Below, piece after piece: positions 1 through 12,600 of a stretch of 64,000 nt of DNA. Positions within the stretch are counted from its first letter, which is position 1. The number at the start of each line of letters is the position of its first letter. The notes under the pieces are model-generated. The model was not told the origin of the DNA. It worked only from the letters and a program-made list of their open reading frames with translations, and ran no database searches. This DNA is from Atrichornis clamosus (Eukaryota; Chordata; Aves; Passeriformes; Menuridae): positions 95,642 through 159,641 of the forward strand of contig WBMZ01008660.1 in NCBI GenBank assembly GCA_013400975.1, in the 5' to 3' direction. The translations under genes were made by a program, and so were the position numbers.

Positions 1-610
1 TGTGTTTCACTGTGGGAGCACTGCTGGTGTTCTCTCAGTAGTGCAGAAAGAGAGCTGGGACCACTGGAATGTGAAAATATTCAACTACCCAATTTTTAGC
101 AGTTGTAATCTCATTTGATTTTTCTCAGGAAGGAGGCTCTTTAGGTGGTCATGGTTTTAAAAAGGACTTCTAGAAACTGAGCAGTAGCTCTATGAGTACA
201 AATAACTTCGCTTTCTAGAGCCAAGTGTTTAGATGAGTTCTCATTCTACATGCCCAAGCTAGGCTGTGGTGGCCCTGCTGGGTCGGCTGCAGGTTAATCT
301 AGTGACGAGAGACAGGAGCAGATGTGGGGCTGGGGTTTTGCTCTGCCTGACTTCTGGGACTGCTGAACATTGCTGAACAAGCTTGTGCTTAGGGTTAGAG
401 CTGATGGAATGGAGGCTGGTTTTTCCTAACATTGGCTGGGAAAAGCATCTTTTGCCATGTCTTGGAGCCCTCTGTGCCTTCTAATTAAAAGCCATGGTGA
501 TAAAGAGTTTCTGTGGGAAGACACCCCATTGATCTCTGCTTTAAAACCACACAGGTTCTTTGCTTTGAGCTTTTCCAGCTGCTTGAGCACTGCCTGTTTT
601 CTTGTTACAG
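1..610. other. VPS8 intron, 5' side cut by window
   Basis: Intronic sequence upstream of the first recognisable exon. The preceding VPS8 exon, expected to end in a segment like NEFISPME, was not found here and should lie to the left. No repeat or RNA gene is recognisable. Confidence 0.6.
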
Positions 611-662
611 AAGCTCTTCAAAGTCATTGCTTCTCCACTGAATGCTGGCAAGTCTCTCACAG
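611..662 (+). CDS. VPS8: VPS8 exon (first in window)
   Basis: Follows the acceptor TTGTTACAG and ends at the donor GTACAG. It reads KLFKVIASPLNAGKSLT plus the first base of an Asp codon completed by the next exon. This is the conserved solenoid segment preceding DEQVVMGNKLLVYIS in vertebrate VPS8. Confidence 0.9.
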
Positions 663-3600
663 GTACAGAATTCTTTCCCTTTGAGGGTTTCTAGTTTTGA
701 TACTTGATGTTTTGAATATCCCTAGTCACTTCCAACAGAGAAATGCAAAAAGGGAATACATACCCAATATAAGGGTCTTGGAAAACAGAAGAGAGTTCTA
801 GTACTATTGACTGTGTGTAAAGCTGCTCAGCTTTGTGTGATAAACTCTGTGTGTTTGTCAGATGAGATGTTTTGCTAACAGCTGGGAGAAGAGTTGCATC
901 TCTGTATCTTGTCTTGTGAAGGAAAGGTGACAAATAATTTTTGTTTTGTAGATGAGCAGGTGGTAATGGGCAACAAGCTGCTCGTGTACATCAGGTAAGG
1001 TCCTTCAGAAAGTGTGTGAGGTGTTGCCTGGTGGTGGCACCAGATTTTAAACTTGCTGGAGTTGCAAAGTCTTCTAGGGAGCTTTAAGTGCTGAGAGCTT
1101 GTGTAAAACAGCAGTGGATTCTCACTACAGCTGACTTAAATTCACATTTCCTTCTTGTTGCACGTGGTGTGGATGAATAGGCAGGAGAACATTGGAGGCT
1201 TAGAGCCCAAGTTACTGCTTATGTGCCAATCCCATTTTTTAATTGGAGAATTTGGTTAGAGTGAGTTTTATCCTGTGTATGACACAATGCTCCTGGAACA
1301 AGGACTCCGTAGCCACAAGCTCAGCTGCTCCTTGCTGTGCTCCCTGTCATTTGCAGGAGCCTGCACAGGAGTGATTCACTCGTGAATTCCTCTTCCTGGA
1401 ATCTATGCCAGATTGTGAAGTTAGATTCTGCATTACTCTAGCTTCCTAAAATTGAATATTTTGTGAGAAATACCGAGTTTTCCCATTACTTTCCTGCTGT
1501 GGAATGACATCCCTCAGATGCAAATTCCTGCAGTGCATTGGCTCAGTGTGTATTAACAGCAGTGCTGCCTGGGATGCTTGTTTTCATGATTTACAAGATA
1601 AATTGGTTTGCCTTGCTTTAAGAGCATCCTAAAAATTAACTCAAAACAGTTCTCCTCAATCTCTTTAATGTCAGGATCTACTAAAATGCCTTTTCGCCTC
1701 CTTTTCTGTAGTTGCTGCTTGGCAGGCCGTGCATATCCATTGGGTGATATTCCTGAAGATCTGGTACCTTTGGTGAAAAATCAGGTAAGAAACCCCTCAG
1801 AAGGCAACTTTCTCATATGAGGTTTCTAGAAGAAGCTGCATGTATCTTATTTTGTGGGTTCAGGCTCTTATCAGACTGATAACTGTATCCTTGTGATGTA
1901 CATGTATCCCACTGTAATCACCAAATTAGTTTTTAAAGAATGAAACCAAAGAATTGTTGCAGTCGGAATGTTTAAACTTACTATTTTTCTTTCAGCTATT
2001 AATTGGGGTGTGGGAACACAGAGTTCTGAGTGATTGGGTTTTTTATCTTATTCTGTACCACAGTGGAAGTGGGTAGAAATGCCTCTACTAAGTAGAGACC
2101 TCTTGGCTGTAGGTTTCTTGGAGGCTTTTGACTCCTTTGGAGTAACCTGACAGTTTATTAAAACAGAGGGTGTTCCTGATCATCACTTTGTGCTCACAAA
2201 ACTTCTTCCTGAGTTTCTGGCTGGTTTTTCCACAAACATTTTTTTTGGGGGGGTTTTAGCATTTCACTTCAGTTTCAGGGTTCTTTGCAGTACAATGGAA
2301 CAGCCGTTTTTTGGTTGTTAGGTAGGTTTTTGGTTATGGTTTTTCTGTGTTTGTTGGGTTTTTTTCCCTAATCCAGAACTTGTATCTGTATGTATGTGGT
2401 AGTTTGGGTTCCTGCAGACTCCTTCCTCCCAGGCTGTGCAAACCAGTCCATTCCCCTTTGCCAGGTCAAGCACCAAGGTTTCTGAGTTGTCCCCCGCTCA
2501 GGCTCTGAGGGGAAGCAGGAGCCCAGCCAGCAGCAGCAGCTTTGGGAAGAGCCATCAGCCTCTCCTTTCTGTGATTCCTGATGGTGTTCCTGAGGGCTGG
2601 GCTTAAGTAGCACCTTTCTGTCTGGTGGGTTTGTTTTGTCTTTTTAAGCATTCCTAGCTGCCAGATTGGGATCATGGAGGCCAGCGGGGAAGGTGTGGAT
2701 CTGAAAGGCAAGCTGCTAACTCCTGCTGGATTCACTACCACTGTGGTGACAGGAAATTAACACAGAATAGGAGTAAATGAGGGAATATGGCATTGCTGAG
2801 GGTGGCTGGGAGAGCACATTGCCTGTCAGCTGTCTGTGGGATCCCAGTGTGTACCTGCCACGTGCTCCTGAGTGCTGCTCCAGCCTGGAGCAACCTGCTC
2901 CTTTCCTTCCTGGCTGGCAGCCAGCTCTCTTGTGAGCCTGGTCGAGACACCTGAAGCTGTCCCTGCCCTGTTGGTTCCCTGGGAGGCTCTGGACACCTCT
3001 GACAGTGGCTCAGTAAAGGGAGTTGCCTTTATTTTGGAAGCCATCCTCGAATTTCATGAACTGCCAAGTTAGCGGAGCAGACAAAGTTGAATAGCACCTC
3101 AGTCAGTCTTTGCAGTGCCAAAAGCTTTGTGCCTCACAGTGAGGGGGCAGATTGACTGGCTCTTCCCAAGGGAACTGCTGACAAGGAGAGGAGCTGTGCC
3201 CTGGATAAGGAGGAGTTGCACAGCTTCTCAGGAAAGCTGCCAGCAAGAGGAGGGAGTTTTCTAATTTCACACGCTTCTGTCTGCAAGTATAAATAAGCCT
3301 TTATTTTTATTTGATCTTAAATTTTGATTGATCTTAAATTGGTTGGTGAGTCAAAGGAGGGAGATTTTTTTTCCTGCTGGCAAGGAACAGAAAACACCAC
3401 TCAAATAAGAACGGATGGACTCCTAAGTGGCTGTAAAGCTTAAGTGCCAAGCAGGTAACAGTGCTGCTTTCCCATGCACTTGTGTTCCCAGTTATCTGAA
3501 ATCCATAGGAAATCGGGCTCTGCTTGCCTTGTCCTTGCAGGTGTTTGAGTTTCTGATCCGGCTGCACTCGGCAGAGGGATCTGTGGATGAGGAGGTGTAT

Positions 3601-6600
3601 CCCTACGTTCGGACCCTGCTGCATTTCGACACGCGGGAATTCCTCAATGTTCTGGCTCTGGTAAGGGATCCCGGACCTCTGAGGGAAAATGCACTGCCAG
3701 TTTTCCCATCCTCACTGTATGATCTCTGAGGTCTCTGTTAGTAAGTTCATGCTTTAGCTAAACCAACTTCCTGGCTTGGTGCAGGAAGAGTTTTAATGCT
3801 TGTCCTGGAAGATATCAGAGGGGATCTTAGGAGTCCTTTATGTCTGTAAATATAAAGTGATGAACATGGCATTACACAGTGAAAGTTCTGGTACCAGAGG
3901 CTGTCTGTAAAGCACAGGTAAAACAAGAACAGTGTATTTCTAAAGAGTGTTCTAGTATCTACCGCTTTCTCCTGCATTTGTCTTTCTTATTTTCCATATT
4001 TCTTGAATTCCCTATGTCTATTCAGACCCACTACTTTTACCTGAATGTGTAAAAACCATTTTGGTAATTACAAAAGAGCAAATTATGTCTTGGTACCTGC
4101 TGCTTAGGGATATGCAGAGGAAGGACTTAAATCAGCATGGTCAGCTTTGTGATGTGGTTGCTGCTTTGTGTTTACTGGTATTCTGAGGGGATTCTGCTCA
4201 AGGTGTCAGTGTTTTGCCTCATGCAGACTTTTGAAGACTTTAAAAATGACAAGCAAGCTGTGGAATATCAACAGAGGATCGTGGACATTCTCCTGAAAGT
4301 GAGTGTGCCTGAAAATGAACCTATGTTTGTGTCTGGTTGTGTAGAATGCTCTACAGGACAGCCTGTAGTCTGGAGGAGGTGTTCCCAGTCCTGCCCTGGC
4401 TGACACCTCTGAGCAGGTGGTGAGCAGGAGCATGGATTCACCTTAGCCAAGGCTGTCGGTTGGATATTCAGAAGTGATGATTCATGCACTTAAAATATGC
4501 TTACGGAGAGGTCTCCTTTCCTGTCTGTGATTCCACCTGGGTTGTACTTTGTCAAATTTCTCCTCTCTGCACTGTTAAGCTTATTTTTATCTGCTTCTCA
4601 TTGGATCTACTCCCTGATTCCTTCTGAGCGGCATAAAAGGTCCCAGCTATCCTGTGCTGGGCAGGGTGCCAATGCTTTTCTGCTGAATCCCCACTCCCCG
4701 TGTCTGTAAGTGCTGTATTTGGGATGGAGCACTCCCAGGATGACAGGCCTATCTTTAGTTCAGGAGAGAAGAGGAATGTCAGTTAGCAGCCTGGTGCTCT
4801 AGAAATCACTTGTCATCTGCAGCCCCTGCTCCTAACAGTGGATGTTCCCACTAAAAGCTCTCTCTGCCAAGCACCGTTTGCCTTCCCCTCCAAGCTGTCA
4901 CCATCAATAATGAGTGACTCCACTTGGGAGCTGTTTATGTATAAACATATCACAAGTAGCATTTCCCTGTCCCTGTCACCACTGATAGAGGAGACAAGGG
5001 CACAGTGAGTGGCTTGGGTGGCAGTGCTGCTGAGATAATGCCACTGTGAGGGATTCTGTGAGCCTGCCCAGGCAGCACGGGCTCTCAGGGGTGTTTTAGC
5101 CCTATACTGCCTCAGCCTCTCTGGTTTGTGTCCTGAGCTGCTGTCAGCAGGAGGTGGCACACTGCAGCTGTGTTCCAGAGCTGCTGGGAATGTGTTCCTG
5201 TCACTGTTTGCAGCCCTGCTCTGTGCTGCAAAGGTCCAGCAGGACAGAGTTCAACCCTGCTCTTGGAGAGGAGAAGGAGGCAGCTTGAGAAGGGCTGCAG
5301 CATTGCATCTTCAGGCAAACAGTTTGGTGTTCTGAGAACTTGCAGTCTTTTGGTGTGGAATCTGCTCTCCTTTTGGATAAAAATAAAAAAATCTTGGAAC
5401 TTTTAATTTAAATTTGTCATTGGCAATAAAGAAAACACCTAGGAAGTAGCTGCACTTCTTAAGTAGTTTGGTGAACATAGATATTCTGGTAATACTGATC
5501 AAAACTTTGCCAAATGTATTGTCCATGTGGCTAGCCTGCAGCCTCTGGGAGGTTGCTCTATTCCAGGGATACAGTATTTTCACCTTCACATGGATTGACA
5601 AGGACCCAGTTTGTGAAAAACAAAGCTAAAATTAATAAAACACTCCAGATGTTTAGTGAATAGTATTTTTAATGCTGTTAGGTTAAGCTGTTCTGACTAG
5701 GCTCCTGTAAAAAATAGCCTTTTTGGACAGAAAATGAAAATTAAAGAAGAATGATTGCATTAGCTGGTGTTTCAAGCAGAGCTCTGCTTGCTTCTTTAAT
5801 GTGTCTGACCTGCCTGCCTCGTTTGTGTCACATAACCATTAGCATCTTGTGGGGATCTGGAACTCTGGGTCACTTTAAGAAATTAATTGAATCCCTCCAG
5901 CTTGGACTGAATGAGGTTATAACTGTAAGCTGCTCTGTGTCGAGGCTTTGCCAGAGCAATTCTTAGATCTTAGCTGACAGAGTTGTTCAGGTGATGTATT
6001 TCCTCCCAACTAGGCACACTGCTCTTGCAGGGGCCTCTCCAAACCGGGGCATTTAACTTTCACTTAGCATTTAGGATTTTTTTTAGAAGCATGAGACACC
6101 AAGTCAGGACACATCATGCTCATTTTTTATATGCCAGACAGGTGACAAGCACTTCCTGGATTTCAAATCCCTCTTGTAGTGACTCTTAGATATTCCTTTT
6201 TTCTGTAATTTCAGGTCAGCACAGCTGCAAGTTTCTTGAAATACTGATAGACTAACAGCTCATTTAATGTGAGAAAAGCTTTTCCCCAAACCTGCAGTCA
6301 TTTCTTAGTCTTTAGAGCAGTTCTTGGCATACCACAATTGAAGTGGTGAGTGCCTGGGGCTTGAAGTCAAATGTTTGGGGTTTTTTTTCTCCTATAATAA
6401 TCTTACTTCTAACTTGTGTAACAACATTTCTCTGCTCAGAAGCTGTTACATGTCCCATGATCAGCACAGGTTACAGAGGTGGAGATAAATGTGGGTTTGG
6501 AGCCTCTTCACACCTGAAAACGGGGACATGCAAGAATTTTTCCTTTGAGTTTATGGCAGAGAGATGGAGCCACTTCAGCTTTAGGACAGAAGTGCTTTAG

Positions 6601-9600
6601 CAAGGACACATCCACTGCCTGTGTTTTCAGGTGCCACAACTGAAAGCTGTGCAAGGGCACTTGTGTTTTGACCTTCAGGATGGACTAACAGCAGGAGGAG
6701 ACACAGTGGCTCACAGGGATTTCTTGTTGTCCCGATTGCTTTCCCAAAGACAGCTGCAGAATCAGTCCCTGGGGCGTTTATTTTCCCGTTTTCTCTCCAA
6801 TGTTTCTTAGGTCATGGTGGAGAATTCTGACTTCACCCCGTCTCAGGTTGGCTGTCTATTCACCTTCCTTGCCCGGCAGCTCGCCAAGCCCAACAACACC
6901 TTGTTTGTCAACAGGACACTTTTTGACCAGGTGGGTATTCCTGACTGTGTGTGAAATTCCAAGCAGGATGCAGCACTGCAGAAAGCTTGGCCAGTGCTGT
7001 AGACTGGAGCAGTTCTGGAGGTACTGGTGCATTATAAACAGGTGGCATCTTGCTGGGCCTTTGCTGTGGTTTCCCAGGAGCAGGGTAGGAGAGGCCATGG
7101 AAGCACAGTACACTCTATTTCAGCTTGGCTGGACTTGTGGGAGAAACAGCATCACATACTAGGAGGTGTTCAAGGCCAGGCTGCATAAGCTCTGAGCAAC
7201 CTGCTCTAGTGGTAAATGTCCCTGCCCAGAAGGGTGGAAGTGGATGGGCTTTAAGGTCCCTTCCAACCCAAACCATTCTGTGATAAGGGGTGTCAACTAA
7301 AATTACATTAGTGAGCACATAGATGTAGCTGGTAATTGTTACTTTATGTGGCCACTGCCATCTCTGCTGTTTGCACCAGTGCATGCCCAGAGCTTGCATG
7401 GGTTAAGTTTGTATCCCAGCTTAAGTCCCAAAAATTCCTGGGCCTGAGGAGGAGGCTTCTTTGGCTACAACAGTTGTGCCGTGATGGTAATAGGAATGTA
7501 TGAGCACTAATAAAAGTGAATTAGAATTTGTATGTCCTTTGTCCTAATTTAAGACCAAAGAACTCTGTGGAGGCTAAACGGATTTGGATTAAACACTTCC
7601 ATTCCAGATACATTCCATTTTATGAATTACACAACTTCCTGTTTTCCTGGGTGGGATGGCACAGTCCAGGAGAGAAGTTGAGCAGTTTGGTGTTGTAGTA
7701 CAAAGCAGAAACATAGGGTTCCCTGAGTTCTTCTATATTCCCTGGGTTTCCTAAAGTTTGATTCTAGATCCTGGTGCAGAATCCTGTGCTTCCCTCCCAG
7801 GAGTCTTCCAGCAGTTCTTGGCTATTCCAGCATTCCCAGTTTGGTTCCAAGACCAGTGCCATTCAAATGGCACTGTTGTGTGTTGATTTCCCATTGCCAC
7901 TGCTGGTGCTCAGATGAGCTGGTTAGTTTGTGCTCACAGCTGTGCCATCCAGGCCTGGCTCACACCAACCTCCACCCCTGGCACAGGTCCTGGAGTTCCT
8001 GTGCAGTCCGGATGACGACTCACGCCATTCTGAGAGGCAGCAGGTAAGAGCCTTCCAGGGAATGTTCCTTGAAGCACAGGTAAGGCCAGATTGTGGAGCG
8101 GAATTTGGCCTCAGGATTGGGTGTTGGTCTTGGGTTACATGCCAAAAACATTGACATGGAGATGTTGGCCAGTGCTGGGCACAGCAGGAGGGAAGGATCC
8201 CACACCAGCATTGCCTGCAGGAGAGGTCTGACAGCAGGAAGTTCTGGATAAGTGCATGACCTTCATATATGGTTAATGGACAATCAATTACCAAAGTCAG
8301 TAAAGTCAGCCCTGTGTTCTTAGCAGGTTTAATGGAGCAGGAGCAGTGTCCTTGCAGTGGCACTGGCTGTCCAGCTGCTGCTGCCCTGTAAATAACTGGT
8401 GTTCAATCCCTGCAGGTCCTGTTAGAGCTGCTGCAGGCAGGAGGAATCGTGCAGTTTGAAGAAAGCTGCCTTATCCAGATGGCAGAGAAGGCTGAGTTGT
8501 AAGTTACTGGACACATTATATAAATGCTGCCTTTAGATCTTGTGTATGATGTTTAAATACTGCCTCGAAATCTCTTCCACAGCTTTTCCACTTTTCTTGT
8601 TTCTACTTTGCAGCTGTGTTTGGGATTATTTTCCCTGTGTGTTCACACTATGCTTCATTTAAGATGTTTGCATTTAGTCCCAGACTTTCCTGACATTGTT
8701 AAGAAAGGAAGGGGTAGAGCTCTGGAAACCCTTCAGGAGAAGCCCTGTGGGACTTGATGAGTTTTGATGTTCCCTATCCTAGTGCCCAGGCTGTGTTCAG
8801 AGTACAGTTGTATATTGGAGTGCTCTGGCAGATGGAGAGGCCTTGTTGGGGTGAGACCCACAGGTGGGTTTAAAAGCACGAAGGGGTCTGGAGCCACCCC
8901 CATGGCACTCATTTTAGAATTGAGTAGGAGAGACAAAAACAGTGTATGGAAAGGCTAAAAATTTCCAGCATCTCCTTTAGATGCTTTATGATTCCACCGA
9001 GTCTGTCATGCCAGAACAGAGCCAGCCAGGGAGGGCATCTTCTTCCAGGCTGTGAGTTTGAATTCCAGGCAATGAATCCACCATGCTCCATAGGACCAGA
9101 GGGATAGCATGCCCTGGTGGGGTATGCCATGCCTGCTTTCCCATATGTCCTAAGAGAATTGACTTGATAATCAATTTTTCAGATTCAATAAATACATTTT
9201 TCAGCTTTGTTTTAGAGAATTTGATGGGCAGGCTCCCCAGCTCAGCCACTTCCATCAGAGCTAAACGAGCTATAGTGTAATATTAATTATCAGACTTTTC
9301 ATTTGTTTTGACTCAGTTGCATCTGGTTTTATTTAAAGTCACAAAATATTGAAGATGTTTATTAAAATTTGAAGGTAGGAAGCTGTGTCATAACACACTG
9401 TTGAGTCATGTTCAGTGAATTTCCTCAGATTAGTGTTGTGGATTGGCCTAGCTTAGAGCAGAGTGTTGTGGAAATGAGGAAGATCATCTCTGACAGCAGA
9501 ACCTGTGAAACCTGATTTCATTGAGGATTGTTGTCCTCTGTCCCTTGCCTCTCACCTTAGTAACTCCAGTTTCCTCTGTGGTGTGTGGTTACTTCCCAAA

Positions 9601-12600
9601 GAGGGAGTTGATGGGCAGGTTGGCCTGGGGCTGGTACAAATGGCACTTTAAACTGGAATACCTGAAAACCTCAGTGTAGGACACTTCCAAATGCTGCCTG
9701 CCTGTTGTGCTCGCTCAGCTGAGTGCTGTTCCTAACAGGGGGAGTTTCTTTTCCCTTCAGCTTCCAGATCTGTGAGTTCATGTACGAACGGCAGCTGCGC
9801 TACGACAAAATCATCGGCTGTTACCTGCGTGACCCCATGAGGAAGGTGAGTCAGTTTGTTGCTCCTGGCCTTTCTTCATGGCCATGCAGCTTGTCCTCTT
9901 GGCCAGTGACTGGGCACAGCTGCCCTGCTCTTTTAGAATAATTATCTTTAAAACGTCCTTTACAGTGTCTTACAGTCAAAGCTGTTTGCGTGTTGGAGAG
10001 GAGCTGGGGTTTTTTTTAAAGCTTCAGAATTTTCCTTTGTTTTTACATCTAGACTAGTACATAAAACAGTGCAAGGTGGGATTTATTGCAGATGTGGCTA
10101 ACTGCAGCACTTCTTTGTTTCTGCCATTTCTGCCTCTGGGCACAGTGTCTCTGCAGTTACCTTCTGCATGTGCCTAAGTTGCGTATCTGCCAGTTTTTGA
10201 GGTATTATCTTCCCTACCACAATGGAAGTTGGGGTGAGAGTCTGGTAAATGGGACCTCAAGCAGCTGCTTATAAACCCACGATGCTGAACGTTGTGTTGG
10301 ATGAAGGATCTGAAGAGAAGGTTGGGATGGTGAGGTGATAAGACGGTACAGGAGAGCACCTGAGCTGGGGACAGTGCAGGAGAGCCTGGGGGAGAGGCTA
10401 ACAAGGAGGAATTCAGGAATGTGCTGGGAAAACTGACCTACCCTCTGGCAGTGTTCTTTTCTCTGCCTATGCTCCTAGCTCAAGTGATGTCCTGCCCTCC
10501 TTCCCTGTGGGCAAGAGGAAGACACTTCTAACAGTGGCAGAACAATTCTCTTTGACCTCAGTGCTTAACACATTAGCATCAGGTTCCTCTTGGCTCTTTT
10601 TTCCTGGCAGTTCTTCAGGAAGTTTTTAGGGACATATAGCCTCCCTGCAGATAACTCATCCTGACTTGCTCAGAGAGGAGCAGCCCTGAGGTCATCCCAG
10701 GGCTGTTAGAAATACTCTCCTTTCCAAAAGCCAGTGCTGTCAGTGGTGCTGCAGAACATAGTGGAGCATTTATGGGTTTGTGCCTTACAGGAGGAAGTTT
10801 TCAACTACATTCACAACATCCTGTCCATGCCTGGCTACAGTGCTGAGGAAAAGCAGCTGGTGTGGCAGAAAGCTTTGGACCATATAGAGGTAGGTTCAGT
10901 ATATCCTGCACCCACAGTCCCTCAGCTCCTTCTCATTGCTCTTGGATCTGCTGGCTGCTTTTCCACAAGCACAAGTGTGCAGTGTTGAGTCACAGGTGCT
11001 GAGACAGCCCTCACTGAAGGTTTAGTGCTCTCACACATTACTGTAAGTGCATCTCTGATTCAGGCTGCCTTCCTTGGCTTCCTGGTTTCAAGGGCTTCTC
11101 TTTAGATAATGGAACCTTCTCAGGGGGTGATGGCAAGTGAGTGCTGTGGAGCAGGGGAGGGATCCATTAGCAAGTCTTTCATGTCCTGAGCATGCAGCAG
11201 CAGCAAGGGCAGGACATGGACATCTCTGACCTCAGAGTCTGTGGCATCTAATTCCTCATCTTACACTGCTGAGTGCATTCAGCCTTGACACCCTGGCACT
11301 GCTGACCTGGGGGAAGATGGGGTCATGACTTCTCTGTAAGACACACACTGCTGCTAGATTTCTCCAGCTAATAATTTTTCCTGTATCTTCAATTTCTGTC
11401 TGCTTCAGGGGATGGAGATGTGTCTGAAATGATTGTCCAGTTGGTAGGTGTGGGGAATCTGTAATATTTCTAGTTCTGTAAGGTGGTATCAGTCCCCTCC
11501 AGGGTGATCTGGAGATAAGCCAGGAAGATAATTCTGTCTGTAAAACAAGCCCTACAGACTCCTGAGCAGAAAACAGCCACAGAATCTGTATCCTGTGAGG
11601 CAGACAGAAAGGGACTGGGCACATCCAGAGTACTTTTAGTTTCTCTCAGCATCTGCAAGTAGTGCCTGACTAATGAGAAAATGGACCAAGAGGGAAAGTG
11701 GTCTAAAAGACAATGCACAAAGAAGCATTGAATGCAGCTGGAGGACATGCTGAGCTCACAGCCCCTCTCCAGAGGCACTGGCAGAGCTGTGGGACTGGTG
11801 GGGATGGTTGTGCTGGGGCTGAGGGGGCCTGGCTCATTGCAACCCCATCAGAGTAACTGGGGTTGCAGGCTGGGTAAACTGCAGTCTGCTGTGATGCTTC
11901 TTGGGTCTGCTTCATTCCTCTGCATCCCTGGTCCCCCAGAGAGCTGCTGGGCAGGTGTTTGGCTCTGTGGGTCACCTTTCTTGGGTGCTCTCACTGAGAT
12001 CACCTCCCTCTTTCCTTTCAGCATCTTCTGTTTCCCAGGACTGGTAAACAGTACATACAATTTCCTGTGGTTTAGCAGCCTAGTGGGTGCTGTGGGCTTT
12101 TGTTCTTTTCCATTGTGTTAATCCTGCTCTCAGACATTCAGAAGACTTAAAACAGTAAATAACATTTTACTGTGGTGGAGCTGTGATTTCAGCTCTTTGG
12201 ACAACTGTCATTTGCTGAGGTATGAATGCAGCAAACCAGCCTCTTCAGGCAAAACTAGCAGTGTCTGGAGAGGATTTCCTGGTGACTGAGTGACAGAAAG
12301 TGGGGTTTGTGATCAGTGCCACTTTTCATTTTCCCCGTCATCCCACACAGCCATTGTTGCTTGATGTTTATCTTGAAAATAAACCCTAAGGCTTCTCTTC
12401 AGTCACAGCAGTGGCCCTTTTCTGTGTTCATACCCACGTGCCTCGTGTCAGTACTGTCCCCTCAAGGGCTGTCTTGGTAGTACCATGTTTGCAAGCTGTT
12501 CACATCTGGGAGAGGTTGAAAACCCAAGCCCCAAACATTTTGCCTGGGGAGGGCTCTGAAGGTTGCACTGATTCCAGGGAGTGAGGCTGGGCCACCTCCC